Position numbers and translations under genes: made by a program. From assembly GCA_031761405.1 (NCBI GenBank), contig JASEVX010000007.1, positions 33,211,677-33,275,676 on the forward strand: DNA of 64,000 nucleotides. Direction: 5' to 3'. The stretch comes from Serripes groenlandicus. Taxonomy: Eukaryota > Mollusca > Bivalvia > Cardiida > Cardiidae. How positions within the stretch are numbered: the stretch's first letter is position 1; the number at the start of each line of letters is the position of its first letter. The notes below the pieces were generated by a model that saw nothing but the letters and a program-made list of their open reading frames with translations, ran no database searches and had not been told where the DNA came from. Positions 55,171 through 64,000 of the stretch are shown one piece after another.

Positions 55171-55950
55171 TGTTTATCTGATATAATATTAATAATTTTG
55201 AGTCATCTACTTTGACAACACTTTGAGAAAAGAATGCATAATCTTGAAAAACATAATTATAAGTATGAATTTGAGATATGGCAGAAAATTAATAAGAACA
55301 GAACAGAACATTTATTTAGACCGATACAAAGTACAGAGCCATTGACAAACATAGAAAAATACATATTTATTTGAGAAGATGAGGACACATGCAGGCTCAT
55401 TTTAATAAGTTCTTTGCTCATGACATTGATGAAATTTTTCTGCAAAGAGCATAAAAGTTTTCTGTATTAGTTCGAGAATCATTAAAATTCATTACCTCCA
55501 TTGTAGATGTTGGCATATCTTTGATCATTGGTCCATGCTGAAGGCTAAAAGAATATAAGCTTTGTTCTACAATGAAATCCACAGCACATAGCTGACCAAT
55601 AAGTAGCCAAAGGTTTCAAATGGATCAGATAGGATGGATGTAAAGGCAGATCTTTATCTCTGTTGGCATTGACAATAAGGAGAGCAATATCAGACACTTT
55701 TTGTCAAAGAAACAACTGCCTTTGTTTGAAATTATCAAAATTCTTCCTGACAATTTTCAAGAAATGGCCTTTAAAGTGTCCACATGGGGCAACTGGCTAA
55801 TGAATTTGACTTTTAATTGGAGTGGTGGATTTTGTGTTGTAAAATTAACTGAATCAGAAAATCGATTAAACCATGACTGTTTTATTGCTTTAATTACATT
55901 GATGAAACTGTCTGTGGCCTGTGTCTAAAAGCAATTGTCCTTAATGACTA
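55171..55950. other. No recognisable gene or repeat
   Basis: The longest ORF, 55701-55928, has no splice context or family motif. Confidence 0.4.
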
Positions 55951-57013
55951 TGCGTTTTACCCTTTCCATGATACAGATGACATTAATGACAATATTGAGG
56001 GAAAGGGGAGACAATTTGCTACAAAACAAGTTCTTTTCTCACAATGTTTTCAATGTTATAGTATTGTCTGCTGATACCTGAAGCAGATACATTTTGAAAA
56101 CATTCTTGAACAAGGACAGATTTTTTTCTTCAAGTTTAAAATTTTCCATGAAACACATCTCATAACATGATAAAACATTTCTCCTTTTCTCACAATGTTT
56201 TCGCCATATTTTCAACTGTTTTCTTTTGCCCCTGAAGCTGGTGGACGCCCAATAAGAATGGCAGCCACAGTCTGACCGTTGCTTGACTGTTAGAGCCGGC
56301 TGAAGGGGTCTGAACGATTAGAGGCAATGCAACTCTTGAGCTCTAGCAGTTTTGGTTTTGGTTTCATACCTTATATATTTTATCTTGATGTTAATATAAG
56401 GTATTCGACCAATATCATCTTTCCTGTCCTCCGCAATATTATCTTAGCTGTTGAAAGTGGCATTAAACCCAAAACAAACAAACAAACAACAGTTGAACTT
56501 TAAAGTACACTTTCAATTAAAGACATATTCTTCTCAAGACGAAGTTGTCCAAAGTTGCCTGCAGATTTGTTTTATGCAAGAAAGGGTAAAAATATCATTA
56601 CATAGCTATGGGTAATATTTCAATTTCATAGACAGAAAACACATATTTGTTGGTTGACAACAATACTAAAACAACAAGACTTATAGATAATCGATCAGTT
56701 AATAGCATAAATAAGCAATCAATTTACCATTTACCCTATGTGTCTTTCAGCTCCATTATTCATAAATATATGAACAGATTATACAGTCTACCCACTTGGT
56801 TCACACTTTCCCGCTTGATAAACCCATGTGGATGCATCTACAGCAGATGGCTTTTGTAAAATGTTTTGACTCACAGCCTCGGTGATGTAGTGGAAGAGCA
56901 AATACCACCTATGGTGCGAGAGGTCGCCGGTTCAATTATAGATACTTAACATATTTTTTCAGATTAATTTCAGAATCGGTTTCTGCATATCTGTTGAATG
57001 TGGGAAAGCGTTA
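55951..57013. repeat. Degenerate MITEs with SINE insertions
   Basis: MITE remnants at 55955-56050, 56500-56590 and 56810-57013. 56222-56495 ends TTGAAAGTGGCATTAAACCC and (AAACA)n, a SINE-type tail. 56875-56950 has a tRNA-like head (box B-like GCCGGTTCAATTAT) inside the last MITE. Confidence 0.5.
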
Positions 57014-57150
57014 AATTTTATGCTTTCATATCTCTGTAAGTTCTTGAGGAATTGAAACTTTGCACATGTCTCTGTGGTTATAAGATAACCAACCTCACCC
57101 ATCATATCCAATAACGACTAGCAATTTAGCAAAAGAAAGTATGCTTCTTT

Positions 57151-57775
57151 TTTAGCTCATCTGAGCTAGAGGCTCAGAGTGAGTTATTGTTAACAATCTT
57201 GTCCGGCGTCTGGCAACATTTTGCTTCAAACAACATCTCCTCCTAAACTGCTTTGCCAATTTTGATAAAACTTTACAGGGATGTTTCTTGGGTGGTCCCC
57301 TTTCAAAGTTCTTCAAAAAGATTAATTCCATGCAGAACTTTGGTTGCTGTGGCATCAGAAAAGGGGAACAATGCCAAAAATTAAAAAAATCTCCTTGTCC
57401 AAAAGTACAGGTCAGATTTGAAAATTATTTTGCACAAATGTTCCTTGGGTCAGACTCTCTACCCAGATTGTTCAAACTATTCAGATCCATTGAAAAACAT
57501 GGCCACCAAGGGGCAGGGCTTGTTTTCCGTATATGAATATATAATGTAGTGAAAACAAAAAAATCTTCTTGTAGAAAAGCACTGGCCCCATTTGAAAAAG
57601 CTTGGCAAAGATGTTCCTTTGATGACATAAACGATAATTGTTCAAATTATTCTGATCTGTTGAAAAACATGGCCTTCAGAGGGTAGGGCTTTTTTTTTTA
57701 CTTCGGTTATTGTGGTAAGCATGACCTAAAAGTCACATTGCATAATTCAGTTGAGCGATCCAGGGCCATCATGTT
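57151..57775 (+). mobile_element. HINE-like element, 3' end incomplete
   Basis: TTTTTAGCTCATCTGAGC folds with GGCTCAGAGTGAG. Two core units of the ACTGGCC type. The 3' AGTTGAGCGATCCAGGGCCATCAT stops within the hairpin. Confidence 0.7.
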
Positions 57776-57940
57776 TATGTTTATTTAGAAATTTGTGTTA
57801 ATTAATTTTTTCCCATATACATACACTTTCTGACACATCTGTAGTAGAGATCATTTGAAAACATTGTGACAAAAGCAGAAAAGGTTCAAAATAAACAATT
57901 TGCCACAATATGTTCTCAACTTCATTCAATTATTGTTTTT

Positions 57941-59038
57941 TTTTAGCTCACCTGAGCTTTGCTCAAGGTGAGTTATTGTGATCACCTTTTGTCCGGCATC
58001 CGCCGTCCGTCGTGCGTCAACTTCTTCTCCTCAGTAACCAGTGGGTCAATTAGGATGAAACTTCACAGAAAGCATCCTCTCGATGACCTCACCAGAATTC
58101 CTTCAAATTTTTGGGATCCATGCAGAATTCCGGTTTCCATGGCAACGAAACCGAAAAAACTTCAAAATTCTTCTTCTCCCAAACTGGTTGGCAGATTTTC
58201 AAATAATTTTGTAGAAATGTTCCTTAGATGACCCTCTATCAGATTCCTTCAAGCCATGTTGATTGATCGAAAAACATGGCCGCCAGGGGGGGGCGGGGCT
58301 ATTTTGCCTTATATGGCTATAGTGAAAACTTAAAAAATCTTCTCCTCCGAAAGTGTCAGGCCAATTCTCAAATAATTTTATAGAAATGTTCCTTGGGTGA
58401 CCCTCTATCAGATTTCTTCAAGCCATGTTGATTGGTTGAAAAACATGGCCGGCGGGGGGGGGGGGGGGGGCTATTTTGCCTTATATGGCTATAGTGCAAA
58501 CTTAAAAAATCTTCTCCTCCAAAAGTGTCAGGCCGATTTTCAAGTAATTGTGTAGAAATGTTCCTTGGGTGATCCTCTATCAGAATCCTTCAAGCCATGT
58601 TGATTGGTCAAAAAACATGGCCGCCAGGGGGCGGGGCTATTTTGCCTTTTGTGGCTATAGTGAAAACTTAAAAAATCTTCTTCTCCGAAAGTGTTCAGCC
58701 GATTTTCAAATAATTTTGTAGAAATGTTCATTGGGTGACCCTCTATCAGATTCCTTCAAGCCATGTTGATTGGTCGAAAAATATGGCCGCCAGAGGGCGG
58801 GGCTATTTTGCCTTATATTACCATAGTGAAAACTTAAAAAATCTTCTTCTCCGAAAGTGTCAGGCCGATTTTCAAATAATTTTGTAGAAATGTTCCTAGG
58901 GTGACCCTCTATCAGATTCCTTCAAACCAACTTGATTGGTCGGAAACTATGGCTGCCAGGGGGGCGGGGCTTATAAAGCTAAAGTGAAAAAAAAAAAAAA
59001 TCAGGTGAGCGATTCCAGGGCCATCATGGCCCTCTTGT
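57941..59038 (+). mobile_element. Pearl/HINE-like element, complete, inserted in a MITE
   Basis: GCTCACCTGA (57946-57955) is exactly complementary to TCAGGTGAGC (59001-59010). The 5' hairpin is CTCACCTGAGC/GCTCAAGGTGAG. Five core units of 166-172 bp (GTAGAAATG at 58211, about 58380, 58552, 58718, 58884). The 3' hairpin AGGGCCATCATGGCCCT (59017-59033) then CTTG. MITE halves flank it (57805-57936; TTTCATTTATAGAGG onward). Confidence 0.85.
58454..58470 (+). repeat. Run of 17 G
   Basis: Homopolymer inside the CCGCCAGGGGGCGGGGC block of one core unit. Length may be unstable or affected by sequencing. Confidence 0.85.
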
Positions 59039-59128
59039 TTCATTTATAGAGGGTATTTATATTTTTCAGTAGATGTTTTCAAAGTCGTCTGTGCTCACCA
59101 ATGAACTCTATGTTTCAAATAAGACTGT

Positions 59129-59217
59129 TGAGCAATTTCTTCTTTTGTCAATATGTTTTCAAAAAGTTGACTGCTGCATGGGTGTCAGAAAATGTCTATA
59201 TGAGAGAAAGGGTTAAT
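59129..59217 (-). mobile_element. Right half of a reverse MITE
   Basis: GAGCAATTTCTTCTTTTGTC to ATATGAGAGAAAGGGTTAA. Confidence 0.65.
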
Positions 59218-59629
59218 TATAATAAACCTTTAATGAGTAAATTACAGGGAAAATAGATAGCAAAAATAAGAATTATCTAGTTAAACATAATACCATTACA
59301 TTATATTGGTGTGGGGATCGATCCCCAAGGGGTTGTTCTGTGGAATCAATATGATCTGGAACTTGTATAGTTCAATACTTTTTACTGGAACTCATACATC
59401 GAATTTAACACCTATGACAACCAAGCATTCTGAAAATTAGACTTGGTCTGAAAAGTTTCTCATTTGTCCCACAATATTTTCAAATGTCATTTTCTTTAGG
59501 GGCAAACACCTTTGTATCGGGGAAGGTTTCAGACCATTAGAGTAGTTATCTGTTGACAACAAACCTGTGACAGCTAGACGACTTATAAAACATTATGGAC
59601 AAAAAATATGGAAAATCTCTTTTAAATCT

Positions 59630-59958
59630 TTCCCACATACAACAAATCTGTGCCAGACGACTCTAAGAAAATCTACTCAAATGTATGGAATATCTTCATA
59701 AATGAAAGTAGTATCCCTTAAAGAAGTTGAAAACATTGCGGCAAAAGAAGAAATTGCTCGTTTTGAGCAATTTCTTCTTTTGCCACAATGTTACAAAAGT
59801 CGTCTTCTGCAGAGGTGTCAGAAAGCGTCTGTATGTGGAAAAGGAATAAATGAAAATATAGATATTGAAAAGAGTTGGAAAATTTGTGCTCCTTTTGTCA
59901 CTATGTTATTAAATTTGTCTGCTGCAGATGCATCAAAATGACTATGTGGGATAGGGTT
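59630..59958 (+). mobile_element. Degenerate composite MITE
   Basis: CTTTCCCACATACAACAAAT; a clear hairpin GAAATTGCTCGTTTTGAGCAATTTC at 59749-59773; two right arms, the first ending GTCTGTATGTGGAAAAGG and the second ACTATGTGGGATAGGGTTAA. Confidence 0.6.
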
Positions 59959-59959
59959 A

Positions 59960-60416
59960 AACAATATGTACATGTTACGCAATCTTAATAGCTTTGAATT
60001 TGAAGGATGATTGCCTATTTTCTTATGTCTTCTGTCAATTGTCAATTTGGATGTAATTGCTTTGCACTATTTGTGACCTTTATTTCTGAACACATTTTAA
60101 AAGTTTATTGAAAAAAAAGAAAGAATTTTTTTTTGTAATAATACTATACATGTACTATGCAAGTAGAGTCACATATTAAAAGTGTAAATGATACATTCTA
60201 GAAAAAAGAGATAGATTTATCAAGATCAAAGTGAGGAAAAAAGGCACAAGAATATATGTGTTTGTCATCACAAACAGATGGGGGGTAATGTATTGTGCAA
60301 ACCCAAGAGATAAATATTTATATTATAAATATCATATGTCTTAAAATCTCTAGGTTTCTCTGGATTATAGTCTGGACTGTAGATAACCGGTTTATGTCTA
60401 CACAAAGATTTTTCTA
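59960..60416. other. AT-rich, nothing recognised
   Basis: Poly-A/T runs near 60110-60135 only. Confidence 0.4.
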
Positions 60417-60531
60417 TTTAACCCTTTCCTACATGCAAGAAATCTGTTGCAGACAACTTTGAAATTCATAATAGGTAGGCCAAAATATCAAAAATCTCTA
60501 TAAAAAGAACTTAGAAGTCAATTAACCCTTT
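60417..60531 (+). mobile_element. Left half of a MITE
   Basis: TTTAACCCTTTCCTACATGC and GTTGCAGACAACTTTGAAAT. No right half. Confidence 0.55.
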
Positions 60532-60878
60532 CCCATCTGCAGACACATTTTGACGCAATAGCAGCAGACGACTTTTAAAAACATTGGCCAAAGGTGAAAT
60601 TGCTCAACTTTATTTAACAATTATGCTATCTTTTATGGAGATTTTTCAGGTTTTTGTCACCATGTTTTCAAAGATATAGACGCCTCTTCAGCAGACGGCT
60701 TTTTGAAAACATAGTGACAAAAGAAGAAATTGCACAAAACGTGCAATTTCTCCTTTTGTCACAATGTTTTCCACTTTTTGTCATAGGTTATCCATTCAAT
60801 TATAGAGATTTTCCACTTTTCGATAAAATATGTTCAAAGTCGTCTGCTGCAGATTTGTTGTATGTGGGAAAGGGTTAA
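60532..60878 (+). mobile_element. Chimeric MITE (two subfamilies fused)
   Basis: 60532 to about 60670 is the GGCCAAAGG subfamily. At CATGTTTTCAAAGATATAGACG it switches to the GACGC subfamily with the hairpin GAAATTGCACAAAACGTGCAATTTC, ending TATGTGGGAAAGGGTTAA. Confidence 0.75.
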
Positions 60879-60953
60879 TGAATTGATTCCATAACAACGT
60901 TTCGAAAGGAGAAATTTGCTCATTTAGAGCATTTTCTCCATTTATATAATGTA

Positions 60954-61180
60954 TTAACCCTTTCCCACTTATAGACGCATTCTGACACATCTGCAGCAGA
61001 CGACATTTGAAAACATTGTGGCAAAAGGTGAAATTGCTTATGATGAGCAATTTTACCATTTGCCACAAATGTTCAACTCTATTTAATAATTGAACCTTAA
61101 TTTATGGAGAATTTTCAATTTTTGCCAGGATTCTCTCAAAGTTGTCTACTGCAGATTTGTTGTATGTGGGAAAGGGTTAA
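60954..61180 (+). mobile_element. TTAA MITE
   Basis: TTAACCCTTTCCCACTTATA to TATGTGGGAAAGGGTTAA; hairpin AAATTGCTTATGATGAGCAATTT. Confidence 0.85.
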
Positions 61181-61333
61181 ACAATTATTTGCTAAAGGTG
61201 TGTCTAAATATGCCTGCAAGTGGGAAAAGGGTCAACATGTTGTTGGTGAACCCTGATCAGATTGGCCTCACTGACAAAAGTCCTCCTCTATTGAATAGAT
61301 CAGGGTGGAGAAATTTTGTAAAAATGTGTTAGA

Positions 61334-61452
61334 TTAGCCCTTTCCCTCATAAAACATCTCGTTTTGAGCAATTTCTTCTTTTGTCACTATGTTTTCAAAA
61401 AGCCGTCTGCTGCAGAGGCGTCAGAAAGCGTCTATATGAGGGAAAGGGTTAA
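61334..61452 (-). mobile_element. Reverse MITE with left arm deleted
   Basis: CCCTTTCCCTCATAAAACATC then directly GTTTTGAGCAATTTCTTC and an intact right arm with TTAA. Confidence 0.8.
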
Positions 61453-61685
61453 CATATTTTGTCGATTTTGTAAGTGTTTTTGAAATAAATAAATCTTGGA
61501 GTCTCTTAGTAATATTATGAAATACTGGTACCACCTGGAGATCAAAGCTCTTGGTAATATAGGCTCATAAAGGAAATATACATGTTTTTTCTGTTGGTTT
61601 ATCATTAATACTTAGACTTTGACTGGAAGATTTCATTAGAGCATGATCATATTCAACAAAAACACAATTTGATCCACATATTCAT

Positions 61686-62117
61686 TTAACCCTTTCCCTC
61701 ATATAGACGCTTTCTGACGCCTCTGCAGCAGACGGCTTTTTGAAAACATAGTGACAAAAGAAGAAATTGCACAAAACGTGCAATTTCTCCTTTTGCCACA
61801 ATGTTTTCCACTTTTTGTCATAGGTTATCCATTCAATTATGGAGATTTTCTATGTTTTGACAAAATACGTTCAAAGTCGTCTGCTGCAGAATTGTCGTAT
61901 GAGGGAAAGGGTTAACTCTTTCCCCCATTAAGGCACTTTCTGATGCCTCTGTAGCAAATTACTTTAAAAAAACATTGTGGCAAAAGGAGAAATTGCTCAC
62001 AATGTTTTCAACTTACGGCAATCTTTATTCTTTCATTTTTTAAAGATTTTCCATATTTTTGCACAGATGATTTTTCATGTCAGCTGCTGCTGATTCGTAG
62101 AATGTGGGACAGGGTTG
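61686..62117 (+). mobile_element. Two MITEs sharing TTAA 61912-61915
   Basis: 61686-61915 is a textbook forward copy (hairpin GAAATTGCACAAAACGTGCAATTTC). The neighbour runs TTAACTCTTTCCCCCATTAA to AATGTGGGACAGGGTTGA. Confidence 0.85.
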
Positions 62118-62599
62118 AAGGTCAGTTTCCACGTGGCACTACTTAATTGTGGCACTGCGTAATTAGTCTCTGACAAAGGAATTTATATAACCTTTCGTTG
62201 AACATATCGAAACACAAACTTGCAAAAGAAAGAACTAATGAAAGTCACACGGTTTGAATTAAAATGAAAGACTCCTCATTAATTTTGACAGACATTAAAA
62301 TTATTATGAGCTTATCTTCTCTGACACCTTTTCCTTTGAAAAAGCCTTTTGATGATAAGAAAGTCAAAATGATAAATACACCACAAGCCTCACTCTGTTG
62401 TTCTTTGTCCTTTCTGTAATTATTATTGATGCTGCTGCATTGAAATATAATGGAGAAAAGAGAATTTCTCCATTTTCTTTTTCCTTCAGATTTTCTCAAA
62501 GCAGGCATTCTGATGAAAATAGTCAATTAACTATTAAACTTATTATAGAGCTAGGCAATTGATGTTTTGAAATTTATGCAAATTTCGTTCTGAACAAAT

Positions 62600-63120
62600 T
62601 ATTTTGACCACATACAACAAAATTGCAGCAGACAACTTGAAAAAAGTCAAGGCAAAAGCTTGGAAAATCTCTATTATTGAAAGTCACTTATTGAATAAAG
62701 TTGAAAACATTGCCTCAAAAGGAGAAATTGCTCATTTCGAGCAGTTTATTCTTTTGTTACATTATGCCATTATGTATTCTTTTGTTACAATGCCATTATG
62801 CCTTCATAAGCTATCTATTACTAGTACTACAGAGGCGACAGAAAATGGCTGTACCTGGGAAAGTCTTAAGGTTCATCAGCACTTCTTGACTTGACCCTTT
62901 CCCTCATACGACAATTCTGCAGCAGACGACTTTGATCATATTTTGTCAAAACATAGAAAATCGCCATAATTGAATGGATAACCTATGACAAAAAGTGGAA
63001 AACATTGTGGCAAAAGGAGAAAGTGCACGTTTTGTGCAATTTCTTCTTTTGTCACTATGTTTTCAAAAAGCCGTCTGCTGCAGAGGCGTCAGAAAGCGTC
63101 TATATGAGGGAAAGGGTTAA
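62600..63120 (-). mobile_element. MITEs about 62608-62870 and 62891-63120
   Basis: The first is degenerate with the hairpin AGAAATTGCTCATTTCGAGCA. The second is a full reverse copy with left TTGA and right TTAA. Confidence 0.75.
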
Positions 63121-63346
63121 AACCCAAGCAAGGTCTTATTTTCTTAGGTAAAATGTTTGGTTACTATAACAGTATGATAAATAATAAAATATATTTGCGC
63201 TTGTTTTCAACTGCAGTTGTCAGGCCACTGCCGTTTAGTGCTTTTGGCAAGTTTCATTTAACATGCAATAAAATGACATTTCAACTTTTAAAAAACATCT
63301 GTACAATGTCATGTTGATCTGTGAGTCCTATCACTTATGTACTTCA

Positions 63347-64000
63347 TTAACCCCTTCCCACTTTCAGATGCATTTTGACCCATCTGAAGAAGGTGACCTT
63401 TGAAAAAACAGTGTCATAAAATGTCCAACTCTATTCTAAAATTAAACATTCTTTTATACATTTAGATGATTTCAAAGTCATAATCTGCAGATTTGTTGTA
63501 TGTTAGAAAGGGTAAATATTTTATAAAGCTTTTTTAAGTAGATACATATTTATTACAAATATTTTTAATAGTCTAAGGAACGTTCATCTGCAGCAGACGA
63601 GTTTCGAAAAGATTGTGGCATAAATGAGCAATTCCTTTTTTTGCCAAATTTTTATCAATTAACTCCTTTCAATAATTAAACTTTCCATTTTAGAGAGTTT
63701 CCATATTTTAGACAAAATGTTTCCAAAGTAGTCTGCTGCAGATTTGTTGTATGTTGGAAAGGGTTAGGCCAAGAGTTTTACTTTAATGAATGCATTTTGT
63801 AAATTTATCATGTTAACTATTTTGTATACTATTCTGTATACTTGAACCTTTTTCCCACATACAGCAAATCTGCAGTAGATGGCTTTGAAAATGTCTTCTC
63901 AAAAATATGAAAAAAATCACTAATGGTATAATTACTGAAAAAAATTGAAAAACATTGTGGCAAAAAGAGAAATTGCTCGTTTTGAGCAATTTCTCCTTTT
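63347..64000 (+). mobile_element. MITEs 63347-63516, 63585-63768 and 63844-64000 (cut by window end)
   Basis: The first starts TTAACCCCTTCCCACTTTC. The second lacks its left terminus and ends TATGTTGGAAAGGGTTA. The third runs off the window right after the hairpin GAAATTGCTCGTTTTGAGCAATTTC. Confidence 0.7.

Noticed and set aside
55701..55928. 75-codon ORF
   Set aside because: No recognisable domain, splice context or repeat support; length is within chance for AT-rich DNA.
34008..64000. CRISPR-like array of repeats
   Set aside because: Repeats are long inverted-arm MITEs at irregular spacing in an intron-bearing genome; no short direct repeats with regular spacers.

Overview
The window is nuclear DNA from an animal, most probably a bivalve mollusc. 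The evidence is AT-rich non-coding DNA, spliceosomal introns, a metazoan junction scaffold gene (MAGI family), a DIRS-type tyrosine-recombinase retrotransposon, tRNA-derived SINEs, and several families of elements with tandem-repeat cores of the kind described from bivalves (pearl/HINE-like). I cannot fix the genus. No rRNA gene, intact tRNA gene, CRISPR array or bacterial operon is visible.

Host genes: five exons on the + strand, one of them a candidate, belong to one MAGI gene (membrane-associated guanylate kinase with WW and PDZ domains). They lie at 27153-27266, 34712-34831, 38005-38296, 38980-39053 and, as a candidate 39-bp micro-exon, 40011-40049. They encode most of the guanylate-kinase-like domain, a Ser/Pro/basic linker and the first WW domain. 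All intron phases agree and all splice sites are GT-AG. Exons 5' of 27153 and 3' of 40049 were not found, so the flanking introns probably exceed 20 kb. A possible second gene on the minus strand has a splice acceptor and a start codon near 14581-14542 and a possible 5' exon ending at 22223; the DIRS element would sit in its intron.

Mobile DNA fills most of the rest. (1) 15114-22000 is a structurally complete DIRS element with perfect 150-bp inverted terminal repeats, an internal complementary region, a frameshifted gag-like ORF1, RT/RNase H and a tyrosine recombinase. (2) About 70 copies or fragments, by eye, of short foldback MITEs start TTAA-CCCTTTCC and end GGAAAGGG-TTAA, with an inner hairpin around GAAATTGCTC/GAGCAATTTC; the TTAA duplication and CCC ends suggest piggyBac-like mobilisation. 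(3) Helentron/HINE-like non-autonomous elements carry short subterminal inverted repeats, a 3' hairpin followed by TCTTGT, and often 143-176 bp tandem cores (1-756, 1964-3096, 6257-6886, 9311-10357, 11440-12483, 24867-26398, 29061-30413, 36226-37892, 57151-59038). Several are inserted inside MITEs. (4) There are further tandem-core repeats (760-1900, 8661-9265, 12504-13390), a TA-flanked pogo/Tigger-like element (52731-53676) and several SINEs.

Layout: 1-13.4 kb is tandem-core repeats and MITEs; 13.4-23.2 kb is the DIRS element and its flanks; 23-40 kb holds the MAGI exons among MITEs and HINE-like elements; 40-57 kb is almost wholly MITE-strewn intron; 57-59 kb is a large HINE-like block; 59-64 kb is MITEs again. 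Most short open frames are read-through of repeats.
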